From positions 9,441,428 to 9,505,427 of the forward strand of contig LR990049.1 in assembly GCA_905147135.1 (NCBI GenBank): a DNA stretch of 64,000 nucleotides, given 5' to 3'. This DNA comes from Blastobasis lacticolella. Taxonomy: Eukaryota > Arthropoda > Insecta > Lepidoptera > Blastobasidae. Positions within the stretch are counted from its first letter, which is position 1. The number at the start of each line of letters is the position of its first letter. Of this stretch, positions 46,267-55,200 are shown in pieces. A program made the position numbers and the translations under genes. The notes beneath the pieces are model-generated. The model was not told where the DNA came from. It searched no databases and worked only from the letters and a program-made list of their open reading frames with translations.

Positions 46267-49200
46267 CTGTAATGGAAAAGATATAAGCGTTGTAGCTACG
46301 ATTTGAATTATTTATCATCTTTAGCAGCAGCAGCAAGCCTATACTTGTCCACTGCTGGATATAAGCCTTCCCCAATGAGCGCCAATGCGCCTTGTCCTCG
46401 GTCGCATTCAGCATCCAGCTGCAGCATTTGCACATCGTCACTCCTGCAGTATTTGCAGATGCTGCGGTGGATGTATGGAGTTTCGTGTGGAGGGATCGCT
46501 TTAGAAACTCCCAAATTCGGAGTAGCCTTAGCGTGAGTGACTGGCCACCTCTTGCGCAGACCGGCAAATTAAGTGGGGAACAAGTGTCTGGCCATGCCGC
46601 CCCCGCCGGGCACGGCAAAAAGAGGTCGGCGACCTAAGAAGCGATGGCTTGACGTCGTTAAGAATAATGTGCGTGCCAATAAGCTCACCACTAAGGATGC
46701 CGAAGACCGCGCCAGGTGGGCCAAGAGTAGCAGGAAGGCGGACCCTGGGCCCTCGCTTGCCGCGCGGAGGCGCAACTAGGACATAACGCCAAGATCATGA
46801 TGATGTGGACTTCACGGCGTTCAAGTGAGATTGCGGTCAAAATGTTTTTAAAGAGTAAATAACTGCTGTGTAATTTATAGCCATTGGACCTAAGGCTGCG
46901 CCGGTGTCGCAGGTTCTGCGTCCAGCTCGCGGCAGAGGCACATTAGTTTGGACTTCATACTTTAGGTTCTGGATTTTACCAATGCTAATGACCGCCAATG
47001 CGCCCTTGGCTTGCCGCATCCAGCATCCATCCACCTTTCGCATACCGTCACTCCACGGTGTTCACATGAGAACCGGCCAAGAGGCTTGTAATAACGTCAC
47101 GCCATGGCGTTCAAGCGAGCGATCAAAAGACCTGTATGTTATGCACTCACTCCTTGCTGTTGGCGTCGAGGCTGCGGTGGCGCAGGTCGTCCAGCGAGAG
47201 GCCGGTCGCGACGCATCAAACTGGACTTTATACATTAAGACTAGATTTTAGACCTAATGACAGTTATTGCCGCCAGTGACCGCCTCGGCTTGCCGATTCT
47301 AGCATCCATCCACCGCATACCGTCATTCCACGGCGTTAAAGTGAGCAGTCAAAAGGCGAGTACAACTAGTGTCAAATAAGAAGAGACTTGGCGGGTCACG
47401 TGGTTCGACTTGCTTGGTATGCGATTACCTGCGCGAAATCCCCTCTACTGCCATTTGACAAGTCTCTTCTTTCATGACGCGGATAATAACGAGTAAAGGG
47501 CCGCTATGTGTGTGCGCGCGATACTCACTCCTTGCTGTTAGCCTCGAGGCTGCGGCGACGCAGGTCGTCGAGCGAGAGGCCGGTGTCGCGCTCCCAGGCG
47601 GCGCGCTCCATGTCGAGCGCTCGCCGGCGCTCGTCCAGCTCGCGCGCCTGCGCCTCGAGCGCTCGCCGCGTGGCCTCGTGCCGCCGCGACAGCTCCGCCT
47701 CGGACTCCTTCAGCTTGGCGCGCTTCTCGCGGACCTTCATCTCGAACACCTGGCGATTACGATCAAAATAAGGGTACATAAAGGGTAAACAAACGACTCG
47801 CCGAATTTGTCACCAAACAAAAATTTGTATTTAAAAAATCGGTTGTCTGTAAAGTCGGTTTACTGACGATAGTTGAACGTGACAACGTCATAAGAAAATA
47901 CTGATGGAATGGTTGCATTTTTCAAAAGAAAATTTTAATTTGTAGGAGAGAGAGATGTCGAACGCTGCCGAACGCGGAGGCCGATTGTGCCTCTTTGTCG
48001 CTCGTTCCGCGCTCTCGCTTGCACTTCAAGCCTTAAATGGAACGCCTCAGAGCGAGGTAACGCCGCATGAATCATGTTTTTTCGTGCGTGCAGCCGGCTC
48101 CATCGAATTATAAGACGTTGTCACGTCAAAACGTTACTGAAATTGATCTTCGACGGTATCGTTTTTAGGTTAGAGAAAATGTCGAATTTGAAATGTCCCA
48201 ACACGAGAATAGCCCTAGCAGCCAGGATAGACGCTAAGTAAGATGTTGGTGATCTCTGCGGTACCGACTCACTACGTACTTATCCATGAGAGATTTGTTT
48301 TCCTTCAGGAGAAACGTCTTGCTGTCCTGAAGCTATTGACCAAACTCAAGGTTTCGAGTACCTACTTTCAGGTAGCAAGGTTCGCCCTTGTTTTAATGCC
48401 GATGTTTTGTTTAATTTCAACCTTTATAATGCGAACGGCCAAGGAATGGAATGCGTTACCTGCGAGTGTGTTCCCTAATCATTATAATCTAGCTGCCTTC
48501 AAGGCTAGAGTGAATAGGCAGTTCCTAGTCAGGCATCGGCCGCATCCATCCGGGTGAGGTAGCGGTCAAGAACATGTGGCCTACTCCGCTTGGATACTCG
48601 TGAAATGTCGAGTACCTAACTTCAATGAATCGTGTAAGCTAAGTAAAAAGAAATTAAGCATTGCCTAAATGTAGGACCTAAACTGTCCTCCTGCTAATTT
48701 TGTATTGGCCCTCGCCGCAACCTTTGCAGAGTTCAAACAGTACGATAGGTAGCAGTGACCACTTTTTGTCATATGGTCTGTTTACTTATTACCAATTAGC
48801 ATAAAAAGGAACACCTCGAAACTGTTTAGTAGTTAAATATTGGTGAAAGTACGGCGGTATTACCTGTTCCATTTCACTCTCCATCTTTTTCATTTTAAGG
48901 TCGTGTTCTCTCTTTTCTTCTTCCATCTGTGCCAAAGGATTCCTGGGAACAATTTCGTCATAAGTTTAAAATAGTATTATACAAAAAAAAACATGATATG
49001 ACGATTTTGTTTTATGATTTTTGAGTTTTAATTGCAGAGAAAAATCTATTCAGCATAACCTTAAAGGCCATAAAATACCAACATTTTGATGATACATATA
49101 AAAATAGCTAAATAGTTGTCAATTTGACATAAAATAGTTTATAATACGAATATGTATTTTTTTAAATGATCATACATAATATTAAAAATAATTATATACT

Positions 49201-52200
49201 GCTAGGTACTTAAGGGAGATAATGTTAACATTTAATACCTATACAAATTAATTTTGTTAATTATGGAAAAGTAGCTAATGTAAGTGTAAATACACTTGTT
49301 GGTGAACAATAACAAACAACTACTGTGCTCCAACTACATTCATTATTACGCATGCTATCTTCAACAAACAATAAATATTTCAAAATCAAAATAAACATAC
49401 ATCACAATGCTATCTTGGTATATGAATATCAGTGCTACATTATAGTTTAATTTTATACATTTTACATTACAAAACAAATCATGCATATAAGAGGTATAAT
49501 AAATAAGTTAGTGACATGCTGTGAGGTTCTACTACAAAAAATTATGATGATACTGAATACTTTACTTTTAAATAAAGTTTTAGAATACATCTGTGCGATG
49601 GTAAAGTGAATAATTTTCGTATACTTTTTTGCCGTATTGATTATTTTAGTCAAGTTTCATATGAGTGCCAATACCTATTTCACCACCTGTCATATTATTG
49701 TACGGTGATTAAATTTGCTCAATAATAGTCAAAGAGAGCAGATACATTAGTATCGAACTGCCAGCCATAAGAGAATTTACCCAGTCACCCAAGTCCCCAA
49801 CCCGTCAAATTGTTTTACGCATATACACATCCGTGACCTTGTGTTGCACATTGCACAGATATACCCGACCGGTGTCCATGGTGTGTGAGAGGGTAACAAC
49901 AAAACACGTCTCGTGCGAAGGGACTTACCACACTGTCATGAAACTGTTCATCAGTCCTTGCGGGCAGAAACTGAATACCAACACAACCAGGGTTAGAGTA
50001 CTATCGAGACTAGTTCCGTTTAATCTTTACGTAAAACATGTTAAAAATATTGCTACACAACATTGTGATACATTTTACAATGTGTTGTATTCGATGCCCA
50101 ATAACGAATCCACGGTTCTGGACGCTTCGTTATTGGCATTCAACGTTTATTTTGTTCTTCACAATGTTTACGAAAACAACAAGAGGAATTTAGTCGCATT
50201 TTAGCAGTGTTGTGAAATATTGACATTCAAGTAAATATTTGTTATTTTTAAGTGAATGAAGTGGACCAAACGGAACTGCAATCGACTGTACGGTCAACGC
50301 GTGGCTGTCCCCGCCCGCTCGCACTCAACAATGGCATTAGTCCACTCTCGAATAAACAAACAAATGACAACATCGAGTGCTCAAACACGAAACTTTAGTG
50401 ATCACACTGAGTAAGGCCACTGTTGAATTGCTCGAACTGCAAGTTATGGTTGGTTAATGATCATAATGTCATGGATATTTAAAAAATTTCAATCTTATTG
50501 TAAAATTGCAAACAACTATTCACTCAAAATAAATGTATCATTAGAAATGCAATAAAAAAGGAAATTTTAAAAATAATCCATGATTTATTAGAATGATGAC
50601 AAAAACATAAGTATTCATTTCTGCATGCCCAAGCACAGAACATTCAAGTAATTAAGAGAATGTCGTATGCGACTATTGTATAGATCTAAAATAATGAAAA
50701 CAAAACCAAAAGTCTGTAGCACACAACTGCGATAACATGACTAGAATGGCACAGTAGAAGGTGACCAGACATGCAGCAATGACAATACAAAGGCTCATAA
50801 AATTTTAAATAGATTAGAAACTTAAGTTATTGATTTTAGTAAGTATTAGTTTTATATTTGATGTTATTTGGAAAGTCTGGTCACCTTAGGTGACAACAGC
50901 ACAAAACTTTAGTTATAACAAAACACATTAGTATATTAATTTTAACCAACCCCGTCTAGTTCGGTTGTTATTATAAGAAGAACTGACCGACCATGCCTCG
51001 TTCAAATATTAGTAATAAAATACAAATCTTATTTAATAAAATTATATTATATAACTCAACTTTAAACTGTCAACACTAAACTATTTATGTAAATGAAACT
51101 CGAGGCTCAATTTAGACAATAGTCAAATGTGTCGAAGTTTCTGCTACACGAACAAAACTTGATCTCAATCGAGTCAACTAAAAAAAAGGCCAAAAGAGAA
51201 CGCCAAAATTCAAAAAACGAAAATAGAAAGTAAAGAGGCTGCATCATGATACGTACTTGTTGGAATTAATTCTGTGCGGTTTCCCATCGTGCGAGAGGCC
51301 TGCCAGCTTGCGGCAGCGATAGTTCTCGTAGTGTACGGAGCTGGTGACATCTTTCAGGTCCTGAAGGTGCGTGCGGATCACCATGTTGCGCAGCGCCAGG
51401 AAGTCGCAATGCTCCAGGTTCTCGACTGATGAAGAGGTTATATATTGTGTTAGGTCAACTGCCCTGTACAGAGACTGGATATAGTAGATAACAGTTAACC
51501 TAACTTCAGTATGAATGTAGACTTTACACAGTAAATCTTTACTAGGTACACTACTCATTTATTTTATTTCCTAGTTTATTGTACATAGTGGCAATAGATA
51601 CAAAGCAAATGTATATATGACACAAAAGGCACTACTTATTTCAATGAAGAAATTTCCTCCAGCAGGCCTACAGCAAAGAGAACGTGATGATTAGAAACAG
51701 TTAGCTTATCGAAGTGAATCGCTTTAAAAATACAAAAACGAGTTCACACATTAGAAACAACATTCTGATGATGCTACAATTTAACATCCCACCACAAGAC
51801 CGTAATATACTGGTGAAATAGGGTCATATCCGTGCATAAATGTGTTATAATATAGAATGGAGCGTAATCACAGCATGTAGGCGTAATTGCAAGTATGTCA
51901 TACATCTATAAAGTATTTGGGTTGTTTACAAATGACATCGTTAACAAAACAAACAAGCTGGCAACATAATGTTGCATCAATTTGTTTGTTGGTGTTGGAA
52001 TGTGATAATTGTTTTGTTATCATCGTCATTCACCGAGACTAGGCGCATGATCGGGACATTGTGTTCCAGTGATATTATTTAACGACATGAGGACGTATTC
52101 GATACTAAACTAACTATATGTACGGATAAATGCTATGGCTTTCGACACAGATACGCAACTCTTGATTACTTAGTTCCATTATGGTACTATTGGGAATGTC

Positions 52201-55200
52201 TTGTCCCAGTAGTTCCACAGTGCCAGTACAAAAACGCAGAACAGCAGGTGCGTTGACATGACTCGAAACTGCGATTACACTGGCTACATTAACCGGAACA
52301 CAGCGAAGTATTGTTTCTTGAAGGCTGAACTATTCAGCCTTGACATTTGACCTTTGGTTGTGTACAGATTATACTGTTCTGTCTAGTACAGTCATCGACA
52401 GATACGCAAAAGCGAATGAACTATTCAGAACGATCAGAAAAACTGATAATATGTTGGCATGAAACCATTGTAGGTCATACAAATGCCTTCTCGTTTATTG
52501 TAGGTGTTCTCACCAGGGTTCAGTGATCAGTTTTTACTTGTTCTGTGTTGTGCTCGATGGCCTCTCAGCGGAAATTCTGGACACGCCTCCTTGGCTTATG
52601 AAATACGCTGACGACATTGCACTGGTGAGCAAGTTTAGGTAGGATCTTGGGACCAGGGTGCCACCGAACGACGACGACAGAAGAGGGACGTCGAAGAAAG
52701 TGCCAGTAAACGGTAGTTTAAAGCTGCCAAAACAGAGTATAATATGGTTAGCTGTAGCGCGGATCTTGAAACCATCCATATAGGGAACGAAGCTGTCAAT
52801 AGAACAGATAAATTCATACCTCGGATCCGTACTGTATGAGTCTAGCGATATCGGACCCGATGTCCAGTCACGAATCGCAGCTTGAGCCAAATATTATATA
52901 ATAAGCTTGGGAAATAGATAACTGAACCTGCCGGTATCAGGAAGAAGGCTCATGGATGGATTGATTACAGTCAACAACTGAAACACGATGATCATCAATC
53001 CAACTGCTCATGAGCCGCTCTGCGACTGGCGGAAAGAAGCTACAAGCTGAAGAAGTCGAAGAGAGGTAGGGCATAGCGGGGAAACCCGTTCGAATCGGAG
53101 CCGCCCGACTGGGAAAGTACCTCCACCTTACAGAATACCGCAGCCAAACAATACTATTTTAAATAATATTGTGTTTCTGCCGGTAAGCAAGGTCTCTAGT
53201 GCTCCATGGGGTGGGGATTTGGGGAGCCGTGACTTTGGCAGTGGAGGGGCATTTGCCGTTTTGCTGCCAGAGCAACGTTTTAGAGGTGGGAAATTGGCGA
53301 TACCCCTGGTGTAGCAAATGTCTATAGGCAGCGGTGACCACTTTCCGACAGGTGGCCCGGTTGCGTATTTGCCAACAGAATAACCCAAAAAAAAATGTCC
53401 CGCCGCTCCTACCACTGGGAAACCTCGCCGCCCACCCTCTACCTTCCCCTTAACGGTAAACACTCCCACAGCCGACTCACCCTCAGCGATCCCCCACGGG
53501 TACTTCCTGCCGCGGATCCGCTTCCCGTCCTGTTCGATGACAGTGTTGGCGCCGACCACCGCGAACGGCACGCGGTTCCGGAGCGCGCGCGTCGACTCCG
53601 CACCTTCGCCCTCCTCGCCGGCCTCCGGGAACTCGTAGATCTTGATCTTGTGTTGCGCTATCTCCTTCATTATCTGCGGACGGGTTGAGTGGGGGTTTAG
53701 GGGAAGAAGTAACCGAGTATTTAACCGCCATCTCACTAGCACAGGCTAGCACAAGTGTGCTCTTGCGCACGATAATTGAGGAAAGGCGACATACATACTG
53801 AGATCTCTATCATCTTGTTATTAAGAGTATGAACCAAGGCTTTCTCCCGACGCGAGACATGTCGCGGGCACAGGTGGTAAGAGACGATGCGGCCGAAGAT
53901 GAGGCATGCCTGTTTAAGACCATCCTATTCACTCTAGCATTGAAGGCGTCAAGATTATAATGATCAGGAAACACACTCTATGTTGATAAAGTTCCAAAGA
54001 GCCTATTCGGGAGTCATCTGATAGATATCAGATTTCTATTTCGAAGTCTCTGATATCTGAATCTGGAAGATGTTCCTGGCAATCTAGTAGCTAGTTCAAC
54101 CACTATCTATATGTGTACGGGTTACTTTTGAATCTGTCAAAAAAATTAAGTTGCAGTGTCTGACGGAATGCGGTTCTGGCACCTTAAACGGGTCGTGATT
54201 GATGGATGATGTTACTTTGACCTGACGAAGATTAGAAACTTTCCGTTACCGACATATCAATGAACAACATTACAGACCAATAAACTAAAATGATAAACAT
54301 TTGCAGACGAGTGTACCTTCTTTTATAATTTGGCAACTTTTTTATGTTTACTATTATAGTTATACTAATAAAGAACTTTAAAATGTCACCGCTATACTAT
54401 CAATGGAACTGTGTAATGGTACTACAATAAAGTCAGGAAGTTAACAATCGTGCAATCAATGACGAATGAATGAAAAAAGGTTAGGTCTCAGAATATTGAC
54501 ACTGTTATATGACGACTCGTAGCTAATTCACACGCACCTGTTCCTTAAAGTCCTTGCACTCCTCAGGCGTCATGGTGTCTGCCTTCGCGATCACCGGTAT
54601 GATGTTGACCTTGTCGCCGAGTCGCTGCATGAACTCAACATCCAGGGATTTCAATCCATGGCCGCTAGGCGCTATGAAGTACAGGCAGCAATGCACACGA
54701 GAGTCCTGAGGCGCGGCTTTACGCGTCACGCGAGACTCTGAGTTGAGGAACTCTTCGTATTTCGACTCCACGAAGTCGATGATTGGCTGCCAACTGGAAG
54801 CGTGATGGCGTGTTTTATAGCTTAAAAGTTAATTGGAGAGGTGTGATGTTCGATTTATTTCTTCTAATGACTGAATTACCCCACACGAAATATGTAATTA
54901 GGTTGTTGTTGCGAAGGTTTAAAGTGACATTTTAATGTTCAAACCAAGTTCTGGCCACTAATTTAGCGCTTTTCCAAGAAATCGTAAGGCAGAAATACAA
55001 GGACTTGGACTTGGGGGCGAAAGGGAGGACAAACAAATTTATATAGTATGACTCTGAGATGCTTTATGCTGAAACCAGCGTCACGGCGAATGTCGTGGCA
55101 TATGCTGAGTGCAGCCTCATTGCACTCACCACATGGCACAGGTAACGAGATTAGAGTGTATCTTTTTTCCGTCGATTTATGTCTCTGTTTTACTTTTTTC

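Larger units (their letters stand above)
46267..47528 (-). other. Septin last intron with exon-end copies and LINE relics
   Basis: Contains an RTE-like relic on the minus strand (46330-46440), a LINE end on the plus strand (46575-46800) and the tandem copies described at 46892-47345. A further inverted repeat (AAGAAGAGACTTG near 47379 with CAAGTCTCTTCTTTC near 47458) brackets about 95 bp. Confidence 0.75.
47750..48863 (-). other. Septin intron with MITE and LINE relics
   Basis: Holds an inverted-repeat element (47876-48142), a LINE relic on + (48300-48560) and a short LINE-tail piece (48745-48800). Confidence 0.7.
51426..53480 (-). other. Septin intron with RTE relic and SINE-like copy
   Basis: 51430-52500 holds nothing recognised. 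An RTE reverse-transcriptase relic (52525-53060) abuts SINE-like copy 3 (53061-53395), which ends 85 bp from the exon. Confidence 0.65.

Noticed and set aside
49833..50204. 123-codon + strand frame in a septin intron
   Set aside because: No recognisable domain, no splice or promoter context, AT-biased composition; a frame this size can occur by chance in 64 kb.
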